Made by a program: the position numbers and the translations under genes. The notes under the pieces are model-generated. The model searched no databases. It was not told the DNA's origin and was given only the letters and a program-made list of their open reading frames with translations. A DNA stretch of 64,000 nucleotides from Gigantopelta aegis (Eukaryota; Mollusca; Gastropoda; Neomphalida; Peltospiridae), in assembly GCF_016097555.1 (NCBI RefSeq), contig NC_054711.1:30234462-30298461 (forward strand), in the 5' to 3' direction. This document shows positions 44,366 to 54,823 of this stretch, piece after piece. The number at the start of each line of letters is the position of its first letter. Position 1 is the first letter of the stretch.

Positions 44366-44369
<4 letters not shown>

Positions 44370-44425
<56 letters not shown>

Positions 44426-44839
44426 GTCCCCATCTCTCTCTCTGTCTCTTTATCTGTGTCTCTCTCTCTGTATCTCTGGCTGTCATAGCTCTCTCTCCCT
44501 CTGTCTCTTGTTCTCTCTATCTCCTCTCCCTATATCTCTCTCCTCTCCCTCATTCTATCTCTGTCTCTCGTCTCTGTCTCTCTCTTCTCTCCCTCTTTCT
44601 GTCGCCCTCTGTCTCCTTCTCTCTCTCTGTCTGTCTCTGACTCTCTGTATCTCCCTCTCTCCCTCTCTCACTCTCTCTACCTCTCTCACTCTCTCTCCCT
44701 CTCTCACTCTGTCGCCCTCTTTCTCTGTCTCTCTCTCTGTCTTTCTATCTCTGTCTCTCTCTATCTCACTGTGTCCGTCTCCCGTCTCTGTCCGTCTGCC
44801 TCCGTCCGTCCGTCCGTCTGTGTGTGTGTGTGTGTGTGT

Positions 44840-44924
<85 letters not shown>

Positions 44925-44928
44925 TCTT
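44370..44928. repeat. CT microsatellite with internal (GT)n, copy 2
   Basis: Shorter than copy 1 (about 560 against 770 bp), with a (GT)n segment at about 44819-44842. Confidence 0.95.
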
Positions 44929-45035
44929 ATAGACAAAATATAATCGACCTATATTTGTCCAAGCCTATCAGTAATCTTGCCTTATGAATAACCCTGTCAT
45001 GCACTACCATGTATCTGAGTCATTCTATATAATAG

Positions 45036-45279
45036 CAGCCTAAACACACAACAATGTAATGCATACTGATGGCTGGCTTACTCACTAAACAAGGAAGGTT
45101 GTAAATATGTTCCCTATTCAAAAGATGGTGGGCAATATAAGCTTGTTCCTGAAGTTGTATGTCATTGGTGTTAATGCATATACTTTATATATACTGTATA
45201 TATTTAAATGTCCTGAATGTGTTGTCAAAATATTTATTCACAGTCAGTGGGGATGGGGGGTGGGGGTGGGAGGGGGTCT
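45036..45279. other. Copy-2-only segment before SINE B
   Basis: About 240 bp missing from copy 1, ending in a G-rich run. It contains nothing I recognise as a gene or repeat. Confidence 0.6.
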
Positions 45280-45570
45280 GTGGAGGGAGGCGGGATCCCC
45301 GTCGGTGGGCCCATTGGGTTATGTTTCGTTCCAGCCAGTGGACGATTGGTATATCAAAGATCATGGTATGTGTTACCCTATCTGTGGGATGGTGCATATA
45401 AAAGATCCCTTGCTGCTAATGGAAAAATGTTGCAAGTTTGTACTCCCGTCCCAGAGTTGGTCACTGGCGATGTCAGAGGCCAAATTACTAAATGTTTGAC
45501 ATCCAATAGCCGATGATTAATTAATCAGTGTGCTCTAGTGGTGTTGTTAAACAAAAACTTTAAACTTTTT
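45280..45570 (+). mobile_element. SINE B with swapped segment, copy 2
   Basis: Counterpart of 3386-3672 with the same internal replacement, which is therefore ancestral to both copies. Confidence 0.75.
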
Positions 45571-45608
45571 AGTGCGCTATTTGCAAGCATTTCATTTCAA
45601 CTTATTTC

Positions 45609-45925
45609 CGTGCTTATATCCAGTTGCGGTTCAAGCACGCTGGCCTGGGCACACACCTCAGCTATCCGGGATGTCTGTCCAGTTGGTTAGTGGTTAGTGA
45701 GAGAGAAGAGAGCGTAGTGGCCTGACACCCACAGGTATCCCCAAACAACAACGTCAGATATATCATAGTAACTATAGCATTTGTATTACGGGTTTCTGTT
45801 TGGGGATACCTGTGCCAGACACCTACCCATTGAGCTCCTAAGAACTCGCTTTGGGATAGAGCCGGTACCGGGCTGCGAACCCTGAACCTACCAGCCTGTA
45901 GTCCGATGGTGCGAGGTATTGAATG
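45609..45925 (-). mobile_element. SINE D interrupted by the 85-bp MITE, copy 2
   Basis: Counterpart of 3722-4052. The MITE is at 45730-45814 and the terminal stem-loop at 45609-45639. Confidence 0.75.
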
Positions 45926-46093
45926 TTTCACGGCACACACTCCTCTACAAACGTTAGTGCGAAGAATTCCTCCTCCCCAATAGATTTTTACAATTATATG
46001 TCCTAAAAAAACAATCTCTTGCATTCTAAAGCCTAATTTCACATTGTAAATTCCAGCAAAAACAATTATTTTGCAGTACTTTCTCTCTCAAGG

Positions 46094-46470
46094 GGCACCG
46101 GCCTCGGTGGCGTCGCCATCGGTCTGCAGGCTGGTAGGTACTGGGTTCGGATCCTAGTCGAGGCATGGGATTTGTAATCCAGATACCGACTCCAAACCCT
46201 GAGTGAGTGCTCCGCAAGGCTCAATGGGTAGGTGTAAACCACTTGCACCGACCAGTGATCCATAACTGGTTCAACAAAGGCCATGGTTTGTGCTATCCTG
46301 CCTGTGGGAAGCGCAAATAAAAGATCCCTTGCTGCTAATCGGAAAGAGTAGCCCATGTAGTGGCGACAGAGGGTTTCCTCTCAAAATCTGTATGGTCCTT
46401 AACCATATGTCTGACGCCATATAACCGTAAATAAAATGTGTTGAGTGCGTCGTTAAATAAAACATCTCTT
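46094..46470 (+). mobile_element. SINE A, copy 2
   Basis: Counterpart of 4261-4650. Bases after ggcctcggtggcgtcg are deleted, removing the tRNA A-box side. Confidence 0.87.
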
Positions 46471-46483
46471 TCTTTCTCTCAAG

Positions 46484-46845
46484 GAGCGGGACGTGGTCCA
46501 GTAGTTGAAGCGCTCGCCTGATGTGTGATTGGTCTACGATCAATTCCAGTCTGTGGGCCCATTGGGATATTCCCCGTTCCAGCCAGTACACTACAACTGG
46601 CGTACCATGCATATGGGATGGTGCATACAAAAGGTCCCTTGCTACTAATGGAAACATGTAGCGGGTCAGGTCAGGTCATAGGGTTTTACGTGCACATTCA
46701 GAACAAGCTGTTGTAGCGCACGCCTTACGGGTCTCCTCTCTCTAAAACTATATATAAAAATTATCAACTGTTTGACATCTAATAGCCGATGATTAATAAA
46801 TCAGTGTCCTCTAGTGGTGTCGTTAAACAAAACAAACTTTAACTT
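46484..46845 (+). mobile_element. SINE B hosting a 60-bp LINE 3' end
   Basis: Counterpart of 4661-4916 without the internal deletion. It is split by the insertion at 46668-46727. Confidence 0.87.
46668..46727 (-). mobile_element. 60-bp LINE 3' end, insertion found only in copy 2
   Basis: On the minus strand: ggcgtgcgctacaacagctt, then a stem-closing gtgcacg, a short spacer and (GACCT)n. Flanked by cgggtc (46662-46667 and 46728-46733). Only the terminal stem-loop and tail were copied, an extreme 5' truncation. Confidence 0.85.
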
Positions 46846-47047
46846 TTGATTGTAAAAGAACAAACGTTTATTAAAACGCATTTTGCATTAGAAAACAATG
46901 TCGTAATATATGTTTTAAGATTCAGGCTTGGTGGCAAATAAAGTATACTCATATAGGCTCACCGTGTAAAAGAAAAACAAAGTGTACTCTTAATTCTGTT
47001 ATTGTTTTAAGCTACAAGCTTATCAGCACACCAGATAGTCACACATA

Positions 47048-47152
<105 letters not shown>

Positions 47153-47268
47153 GACTCCATCATAAATGGTCGTGTGGGATAGAAAAAGTACACCCGAGGT
47201 GGTGATCGAAATTTTCACCACCAAGGGTGTACTTTTTCTATCCCACATGACCGCATATGATGGAGTCG
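47153..47268. repeat. 116-bp palindrome at the breakpoint of the copies
   Basis: gactccatcat and its complement mark the outer ends, and gtgggatagaaaaagtacac with its exact complement forms the inner arms. The first half of the outer arm also exists in copy 1, where the match stops within the palindrome. Confidence 0.88.
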
Positions 47269-47704
47269 TTTTCTCTCATTCATTCGGTAATAAACCCTTA
47301 TTTGACACGAACAAGAAAAGATGGCTTAACAAATAACCTTCTTATTTGACCGTTTTATCATAAATAAACTACACTATCATATTTGCCGGGTGTGTTTCAT
47401 GTGCTAAATAATATTTAACACTACAAATTAACTAGATATATTTAAAGTGAACATTTAATAACAAGATATTAATTTTAAACTATGTATAATGATCTCACGT
47501 CACCACCTCACAATAATATGACGTCATATATTTCCAACGATGTCATGTTAAAGGCAAGCGCGTGATATCCCATGCAAGATAGAAATTGCCCACTGGACAA
47601 GGTTATCCAGCTGTTGCATGGTGCTAGATAAATCTGTCCGTCCCAATGGCTAGACGATTTCTACATACGCATGATGTCATGTTTTACGATGATTGACGTG
47701 CAAT
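47269..47704. other. No gene seen
   Basis: AT-rich start of the copy-2-specific block. Confidence 0.5.
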
Positions 47705-48215
47705 CTAATTAAAATTAGCTCCACTATTACATGTGGATCTAACAGCAGCCCGTTGGAGCTCATGTTCAGTTGACCTTTCATTCGACCAATCAAAACCTTA
47801 CTTGCAAAATCATACCAGTGATTTGAAAAGAATTTGAAAACATTCGGGATTATGCCGAGGGTATACGAAATGATTCGGGTGAATTACCAAGTATGCCGAA
47901 AACTAGTTGCATTATAAAGTTTTATATAAAATTGGATTCAGGACGAGAAAAAAACAAAACCCCGTGATGGTATAGCCATAAAATCTGTTTATACTAATAT
48001 ACAATCCAAAGTTTATTACTACACTTTCCCCCCTGTTTTTTCAATGTTGAAATAGACCAACAAGTTCACCTATTGCATAAATAGTCTCTCCCCAATATTT
48101 TTAGAATTTTTATGCTCCCGAATAACGCTATAAAAGGCGGAGTGTAATTGGTCGATATTTAAATTGTTATTTATAGATGAAATGTCACCTGGACATGGGA
48201 GTCCACGCAATATTA
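47705..48215 (+). repeat. Left arm of a ~500-bp inverted repeat pair
   Basis: Matches the reverse complement of 52866-53350 at about 90% by eye, e.g. ctccactattacatgtggat and gatggtatagccataaaat. The two arms lie about 4.65 kb apart within the copy-2-only block. They could be TIRs of an element or two opposed copies of one repeat. Confidence 0.85.
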
Positions 48216-48551
48216 TTAGATCTACTGGTAGACCCAGGAGAGCTAATTTTAATCAGATTGATTGACGTCATAACTCATGGTTTTCACAATTCTGTTTGCC
48301 ATTTCACGTTGTATCATTGTTTTAAAAATATTTACACAAATTAATATTTTCAATTTTATATTTATTGGTAAGTTAAACATTACATATTTATGTCGTTGCA
48401 TAAGGTGGACTATAGTTTTCCGCGTATGATTAAATGAGTTTGCAAGTGAAATGTATACGAATCGTTCTACAATAAACAGACTGTAGCTTACACAATTAAT
48501 GTTCTGTTACTGTAATTAAATGGGTAAGAAAAAGAATCAGTTAGCGTTGTC

Positions 48552-48659
48552 AGGTATAGATAAGGCAATTCCAACCCTCGGGACAAAATGTTTCTGTAAG
48601 GGCATCGGTCTCACAAACAACAGTTTGTCCCTTGGGTTGGAATAGCCTTATCTATACCT
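48552..48659. repeat. 108-bp hairpin element
   Basis: 36-bp arms (aggtatagataaggcaattc inward to gggacaaa) with one or two mismatches around a ~36-bp loop. MITE-like. Confidence 0.82.
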
Positions 48660-48737
48660 CACAGTGGTGATAGATTCTATTATTCTTACATAGTTTTCTT
48701 TCATGGGGTAGCTTTATACCTCAGGATGAGAGAAATA

Positions 48738-49988
48738 GTGATCATATCAATGACATAGTCAGGACCTCAAAAATACTCTAAACTTGTTAAGAGCCATCTC
48801 AGGTACCAGTTGGGGAGCGCAAACAGAGGCAATGCTTATGGTTTACAAAGCATGCATACTCTCCAGAATCGATTATGGAGCCCAAACCTACAGTTGCGCC
48901 GCCACCCTACTGTTACATAAATTAGATGTTATTCAAAACCAAGCTCTTAGAATCATAGCTAAAGTTCCATCAAATACCAGCGGACAGAGCTTAGAAGTTG
49001 AGTTTAAAATTATGCCACTGAAATATCGTCGCAATCTTCAACATCTTAATTATCATCTAAAAATCCACTCTCTTAAACTAGATCCCCCAGTTCAGGAACA
49101 CTCCTATCATAGCTAAAACCAGGGCTAGTATTCAAAACCAATCAAAATGTTAATGATTCTTTCGCCACTAAAGCTAGTAAATAGAAATAGAAGTAGGTAT
49201 AGATAACACGCCAGTGGCACTATACCATATCAATCAGCCAGTCGAGTGCCACACACCATATCTAATTAAACAAGCTACGGATTCAACTCCATTTCCACCA
49301 TTTAAGAAAATCCTGTTCGAAGCCGCAGCCAACGAAAATTACCCTGAGCACATCCATATCTACACGGATGGCTCTAAAAACCCAGATAACGGCAAGGTTG
49401 GCTTCGCAGTAGTTGAAGAAAAAATATCTAAACATTCTAAACTAGTTAAATATTCTAGGCTGTCAAATAATTTATCAATATATACAGCAGAAACTCTTAT
49501 TTGGATTAAAACCCAAAACTACTCAAAAAGCGTAATTTTTTTCAGATAGCCTCAGCTCTATCCAATCACTTCAAACAAATAAATCTACTAGACCTGATAT
49601 TATGGCAGCTATCCACAGTATACTCCACGAACTAAACCAACTTAACCTAACAGTAGTCTGTGAATGGGTCCCAGCTCACGTAGGGATAATTGGGAATGAA
49701 GTAGCTGACTACGGAGCCAAAACCGTACTATCAATCACTAGCAAAATTACAACACTACCATTAGGAATCACAGAACTCATGTCACAAGCAAGAAAACATT
49801 ACATCAATAAATGGCAGGAAAGCTGGGATCAGGAGGTACTTCCGCATTCCACGGACGTTGAAGTAAACTCGTCTTCCAAAAAGTTGTCTGGGTACCGAGT
49901 TGACAGGGGCACCAGGTTGCGTCCTATGGCCTTCTTCATACCACGATTCACAGCATTTCTCAACGTGTTAAATAAGGCTATTTCTTAA
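48738..49988 (+). mobile_element. LINE fragment: RT C-terminus and RNase H
   Basis: 48738-49116 encodes the region after the RT catalytic core (SRIDYGAQTYSCAA, LDVIQNQALRIIAK). 49214-49549 and 49540-49988 encode an RNase H domain: IYTDGSK (first acidic residue), the TAETL glutamate, then CEWVPAHVGIIGNEVAD with the His and the last Asp. A LINE with RNase H points to the I/Jockey/R1-type groups. Frameshifts occur near 49117-49200 and 49535. The 5' part and 3' UTR were not found. Confidence 0.8.
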
Positions 49989-50034
49989 AAATCCCACGTC
50001 GGCAAATCTCCATCACGCAGACGTCCTCCACATC

Positions 50035-50310
50035 CTAGGACGGCGGCCGTTGACGAAACGCCAGCAAACGATCGATTGTGTCCTTGGGGGCGGTCCCGGG
50101 GGCGATGTCGTTTCCGCCCGGGTGTACTGTCACCGGGGACAGCTGATAGTCCACCACTGCCCGGATCATATCTTCTGGTATGTGATCAGATACCCCCCCC
50201 CCCCCCCCCCGGCCAAAAAACCCAGCACTCGGCAGTAACGCCCGTGTCGCCACGGGTGTGTTGCCCCAGACGCTTAACATTATCAAGTATGTATGTATGT
50301 ATGCCCACAA
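50035..50310 (-). pseudogene. Possible SGNH-hydrolase-like fragment
   Basis: The minus frame includes VWGNTPVATRALLPSAGF and, after a poly-G tract, VDYQLSPVTVHPGGNDIAP. GGND resembles block III (GxND) of SGNH esterases. Such domains occur in ORF1 of some LINEs. The middle is disrupted by a C/G run of about 20 bases, so the frame across it is unreliable. Confidence 0.35.
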
Positions 50311-50340
50311 ATGACTGTCAGGTCAGATGTCGGGAATTAA

Positions 50341-50415
50341 CGTGCTTATATCAATTTAATGTTCAAGCACGCTCGTTGCGAGCACGATTTCTGACTAGGG
50401 CCAGAAACTGTGCTC
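50341..50415 (-). other. Retroelement 3' end, two hairpins (family 3)
   Basis: On the minus strand, gagcac...gtgctc closes a hairpin with a 14-bp arm (50380-50415). It is followed by cgtgctt...aagcacg (50341-50371) and a short tail. No coding part is attached. Confidence 0.7.
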
Positions 50416-50614
50416 ACAACGAGAGGGGTGGGGAGAGTTAGTAGAAAAAAAGAAAAAAAAGAAACAAAAAGGGTTTCTACAAATGATTAGGTAAAAAGTA
50501 GAATATTGACAATAAAATATGTCTGGTTAATCTGGTATTTATGTCGGAGGAGAGTAGACGGGAAGGTCTGCCCCATTTTAATTCATTTCCCTGGGCCGTC
50601 CCGTCCACCACCTC

Positions 50615-52025
50615 CACTGGACTGGACTGGACTGGAAACTCTATTAACGTGCCCCTATCCACGAAGGTTCAGGCACGCCCACCACGGATTTAGCCTCTGA
50701 CTTCGCCAGTGACTAACTCCGGAGCAGGAGAGGGGGGGGGGGGGGGGGGGGGGGGGGGGTAAGTTTGAGGTGGGCGGAATTTGGAAAAAAGCCATTTAGT
50801 AAGGTCAACGCGAGCGCGGACCAAATAGCAGACACTTCGCAAACTTGAAGTACACCGAGTGGGAGCCGTGCTCTGATTGGCTGAATTTCGATTCCTCGGT
50901 GAAGCCTGGATTTTACCTAAGTCTACAAAGAGTAACTGCATCCAAATACATGTCCGGACTCTAAAATTTAACCCAAAATAGTTAAGACTGCTCAGCCAAA
51001 AGGTTTTTAAGGTGATTTTGAGCAATTGAACGGGCGCCAAAGTAAAATGCGTTAGACTACTTATAAAAAAATAAACATAAGAATTTTGAACTGCTTCCAA
51101 AACGTTTAAAGTCTAACTAGCCCCCCAAAAAAGAGGTTGATACCTGTCCTAGGAAAGGTTGGCGCAGCAGGACTCACGGAGAGTTGATGGTCGGTTCAGG
51201 TTTGAAGTGGGGAAGGTTGTCGTGTAGCAGGTCGAGATTTCTTTTGAGTGCTCCCTTGTAAATTCCCCGGAGTACGATCTTAAGGATGCGATGAATCGTA
51301 GAGTTTGGCATCTCTCGGGTCAGGTGACCTTGCCTGTAGAGACCGTCCTGTTGCGCAATCACAATTAGGTCTTTGCTGTATTCGCTCATGCCATATTGCA
51401 GTTGGTATTTGCCTTGTCCCGTGGGTAGATGACGCCAGTGGTCATCTGACCAACATTGCGACATCAGGAGTGAGGTGTCAGAGAAGTCTCCGATGACCGC
51501 CCCCCGGTACTTGGCTGGTAGCTGGTTGCTCCTCTTAAGTTCAGGTCGCCTGGTCGCTGTAGCAACAACAACAGTCGGAGGTGCTGGTGGACTGGCAGGG
51601 GGCTCAGTGATAACCACGTGTCCTGTATCCATATCCACCGGTGGGTCGACAGGAGGAATCGCCACTGTCAGTTGAGCTGACAGCTTAGACTCCCCCTGGT
51701 CCGCTCCTGGCGAGTGTTTGGGTCGAGACACGGCGGGCTGTTGTACAGAATGATCCGCCCCCGGTGGTTTAGCCACCGGGTTTGGGTCACCCTGAGTCGC
51801 TCCTGCTGGTCTCGTCCGCTGTTTCGAAACAGGAGGGACTGCCCCTGGCGGTTGAGCCGCCAAGTTAGGTCCCCCCTGAGACGTCTTCGGTCGCCGCCTC
51901 CTTGGTCTTCCATACGCTGTGGGTGAAGTAGCTCCGTAACATAGTGTTACCGTAGCGTTGTCCCCGTTGTGTTCGATGCGGTATTTGGCTAATGAGCCAA
52001 ATTCACACAGTACAGCTCCCAGGGT

Positions 52026-52062
<37 letters not shown>
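50615..52062 (-). mobile_element. ORF1-only retroelement family 2
   Basis: Minus-strand element of about 1.4 kb: a poly-C run at its 5' side (52026-52062), the proline-rich ORF, a 3' UTR homologous to family 1 (gactttaaacg...gcagttcaaaatt), two hairpins (50686-50720 and 50648-50677) and a (CCAGT)n tail at about 50618-50637. No reverse transcriptase is present. The 3' UTR is interrupted by a G/C run at 50733-50759. Confidence 0.65.
51174..52010 (-). CDS. Proline-rich ORF1-like protein, family 2
   Basis: The annotated open frame begins at 51863, but a homologous N-terminal stretch is readable further up on the minus strand: LAKYRIEHNGDNATVTLCYG, then a basic patch GRPRRRRPK, up to about 52000. 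The shift between the two lies in the G/C run near 51870. The middle is proline-rich with repeated PPGAxxxxSKQ-like units. The C-terminal part reads DFSDTSLLMSQCWSDDHW, then DLIVIAQQDGLYRQGHLT, then NSTIHRILKIVLRGIYKG, ending TINSP with a TGA stop. It shares the VTLxYG segment, the TIHRI(I/L)K motif and the ending P(L/T)I(S/N)(T/S)P with family 1, but little else. Such conservation after heavy divergence suggests past selection on a protein. The function is inferred to be ORF1-like (RNA binding). Confidence 0.55.
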   Translation of the reverse strand: MCEFGSLAKYRIEHNGDNATVTLCYGATSPTAYGRPRRRRPKTSQGGPNLAAQPPGAVPPVSKQRTRPAGATQGDPNPVAKPPGADHSVQQPAVSRPKHSPGADQGESKLSAQLTVAIPPVDPPVDMDTGHVVITEPPASPPAPPTVVVATATRRPELKRSNQLPAKYRGAVIGDFSDTSLLMSQCWSDDHWRHLPTGQGKYQLQYGMSEYSKDLIVIAQQDGLYRQGHLTREMPNSTIHRILKIVLRGIYKGALKRNLDLLHDNLPHFKPEPTINSP

Positions 52063-52063
<1 letters not shown>

Positions 52064-52079
52064 ATCACCACCTTCTCGC

Positions 52080-52620
52080 AGAACAACTTCATTGTTCGAA
52101 AGTCAGCTTGGGTATATGATTTCATTCACGTGTTTTTGAATAAGAATAACAACAATTTTATTTGTCAGAACGTGGTTATACAAAACATTGATTTTAAATA
52201 TTTTGACTAACATTTGACAAAATAACAAATAATGACAAGTTAAAGAAAAGAAAATTTAACAAATATTAAAATCGACTTAATTTATGTTAGACGGCATTTC
52301 TTCGGTTTTTCTCCAATTCAACCAATCGGATATCACCATTTCGATCGTCTTAATCGTGAAGACACACCAAAAAGCCGTCTTAATAACAAGTCACGTGACC
52401 AAATTACTTTGACACAATGACGCTTGCCCCGCCCATATCAAGTAATGAACCTATGAAATGCCGTCTAAATCGGTTAAAAGGCTTAAGACGTTTCTTCAGA
52501 AATAAGAAGGGGCAGATCCTTCTAACGTATACTTAAATATTATACTCATTGCCATTGTTGTGAACTTTTGACAAAATGTTATGCTGAGATGATCCATAAA
52601 TAAAGTGTTGAACCAAAAGT
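52080..52620. other. No gene seen
   Basis: AT-rich. The words agacggcatttctt and aagacgtttcttc at either side hint at a decayed inverted repeat. Confidence 0.4.
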
Positions 52621-52760
52621 TTGTGTTCTTAAATTACACCACTGGAGATTTATTAATCATCAGCTATTGGATGTCAAACATTTATAATTTCAACATATAG
52701 TTTTAGAGAAGAAACTCGCTGTTTAACGTACACATTCAGAACAAGCTGTTGTAGCGCACG
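52621..52760 (-). mobile_element. SINE B tail fused to a LINE 3' end
   Basis: Plus strand: a SINE B tail (attacaccactggagattta to agttttagagaagaaactcg) runs directly into gtacacattcagaacaagct and gttgtagcgcacgcct. That is the same LINE 3' end as at 46668-46727, here preceded by its upstream hairpin (cctgt...acagg). Confidence 0.7.
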
Positions 52761-52865
52761 CCTGTCTTTGGCACAGGTGTCGGCCTCTGTTGGAGAGATC
52801 GGAATTAAAAAAAAAAAGATGCCTAGAGAGGCGTTTATTGGTACAATTTACACAGCATTGTGTGG

Positions 52866-53350
52866 ACTCCAATGTCCTGGTGACATTTCATCTATAAATA
52901 ACAATTTAAATATCGACCATTACACTACGCCTTTTATGGCGTTATTCGGGAGCATACAAATTCTAAAAATATCGGGCGAGACTATTTATGCAATAGGCGA
53001 ACGTTTTGGTCTATTTCAACATTGGAAAAACGGTGGGAAAAGTGCAGTAATAAATTCTGGATTGTATACTAGTATAAACAGATTTTATGGCTATACCATC
53101 ACGGTTCTTGAAACGAATTTTATATAAAATTTTATATTGCAATTAGTTTCCGGCATACTTCGTAATTCACCCGAATCATTTCGTATACCCTCGCATAATG
53201 TTTTCAAATTCTATTCAAATTACTGGCATGATTTTGCAAGTAAGGTTTTGATTGGTCGAATGAAAGGTCAACTGGACATGAGCTCCAACGGGCTGCTGTT
53301 AGATCCACATGTAATAGTGGAGCTAATTGTAATTAGATTGCAATTTACAT
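52866..53350 (-). repeat. Right arm of the ~500-bp inverted repeat pair
   Basis: Reverse complement of 47705-48215. The 119-codon frame crossing it (52768-53127) is considered accidental. Confidence 0.85.
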
Positions 53351-53459
53351 TGTGCATGATGCATTAAAAAAGAAAACAAATCAATAAAAAGGCAATTTAA
53401 ATGTGCGGGTGTGTGGGTGGGGGAGGGCGAGTTTCAAAGGGCCCCTGCTAGTTCCCTCT

Positions 53460-53719
53460 CGTGCTTATATCCAATTAAGGTTCTAGCACGCTGTCCTGGG
53501 CACACACCTCGGCTATCTGGGCTGTCTGTCCAGGGCAGTGGGTTAGTTGTTAGTTGGTTAGTGGTTACTGCTTAGTGAGAGAGAAGAGGGTGTAGTGGCC
53601 TTGCACCTACCCATTGAGCCCTTAAGAACTCGCTCTGGGTGGGAGCCGGTACCCGGCTGCGAACCATGTACCTACAAGCCTGTAGTCAGATGGTTTAACC
53701 ACTGCGCCGCCAAGGCCGG
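53460..53719 (-). mobile_element. SINE D, full length and uninterrupted
   Basis: Minus strand: ccggccttggcggcgcagtg (A-box region), B-box-like catggttcgcagccggg, gagcgagttcttaagggctc, CACTAACC-rich linker, and terminal stem-loop cgtgct...agcacg (53460-53490). Serves as the reference for the MITE-interrupted copies. Confidence 0.85.
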
Positions 53720-53937
53720 TTTTAATCACAGCATGTTTACTGAACGTACATTACCATAGTGATGGAGCAGTGATCCATGTAGCTATGCTGGTCGTGGTGA
53801 TTAATCAGCGGATCATGGCTCTCCAAGATAAGATAACTCCGGTATAATTAGAATGAAGCTGCAATATTGTTAAGTAGATTAACGTGTATTAATTGAGAAC
53901 AGACGTGTCTGAATGTGCTCTCGACTTGCTCTCAACT

Positions 53938-53940
<3 letters not shown>
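53720..53940. other. No gene seen
   Basis: Sequence between SINE D and the poly-C run that precedes the family 1 element. Confidence 0.5.
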
Positions 53941-53978
<38 letters not shown>

Positions 53979-54823
53979 GGAAGCTTTTGGAATATCGCGT
54001 CTCGTACACGGGGTCACGGGCTTCCGTGACCTTAGTGTATGGTGACGCGATTACCTCGACGAAGAAGAGGAGATGGAGGAAGAGGAAGAGTGCGCCAGGA
54101 ACGGCACGGGGGGGGGGGGGGGGACCAAAGCTGGCGGTCCCTTCTGCGACGCCGCCCCCAGCCCAGCCTGAGCCGACGCGACCAGTCCCACGGGAACCGC
54201 CGGCCGACGACAGGGATCCACTCAACACTGCGGTGTGTGAGACACCCAACGACCCTCCATCGCCGACCGTCACGTGGCCCAGGCAGAACTGGCCGGTATC
54301 CCCGATACCGCCAAACGCCAAGCCACAGGCCCGATTAGTCGCCGCTGTTAAGAGGAAGGGCGTCGCTCAGCCGAGCGACCAACCAGACAAAGCCCGGCCT
54401 CCTCCAAGACCCAAGACACCACCACCTCCGGCCCCAGTGGACTTGGAAGCTGTCTGGCAAGTACAGATCGGCAAGATCAGATCCAGCTTCCACAAGTTCA
54501 TCCAGGGCGACACCAAGGACAAGGCAACGCTGTTGGGTGGAGCACTGGACGAGGAATTACATCACTTCCCTGGTGGAAGCGACTTTGAGTTGCATTCCAT
54601 CAAGTCTCCAACCGGCAAGGCGGGGCTAGTCGTCACTCAACGCCGAAGAGATGTCTACCGCCAAGCGATCCTGATCAGCGAAATGGATAGCCATACCATT
54701 CATCGGATCATCAAGGCTCTCTTCGGCGACGACTACGGAAGCGTCATCAGCCATCTACAACACCAGAAATGGAAGCGTTTCATCCCCCGTTTTGCCGAGA
54801 CTCCACTCATCAGCACGCCGTAG
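53915..54823 (+). CDS. Proline-rich ORF1-like protein, family 1, longer copy
   Basis: A 302-codon open frame, but its first ~25 codons translate a C run (53941-53976). The conserved part starts near LLEYRVSYTGSRASVTLVYG (about 53985), followed by a basic cluster (KKRRWRKRK), a Gly run from a G tract (54110-54123), and then proline-rich and C-terminal regions almost identical to the copy 1 frame. I see about ten residue differences from copy 1 over the shared 215 residues. No ATG precedes the conserved start except the one upstream of the C run, so the true start is uncertain and one may be missing. It ends PLISTP at 54823. Role inferred as in copy 1. Confidence 0.6.

Noticed and set aside
52768-53127. 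119-codon frame within the right inverted-repeat arm
   Set aside because: It runs through a repeat arm and a SINE/LINE junction, the opposite arm has no equivalent open frame, and no motif is seen.
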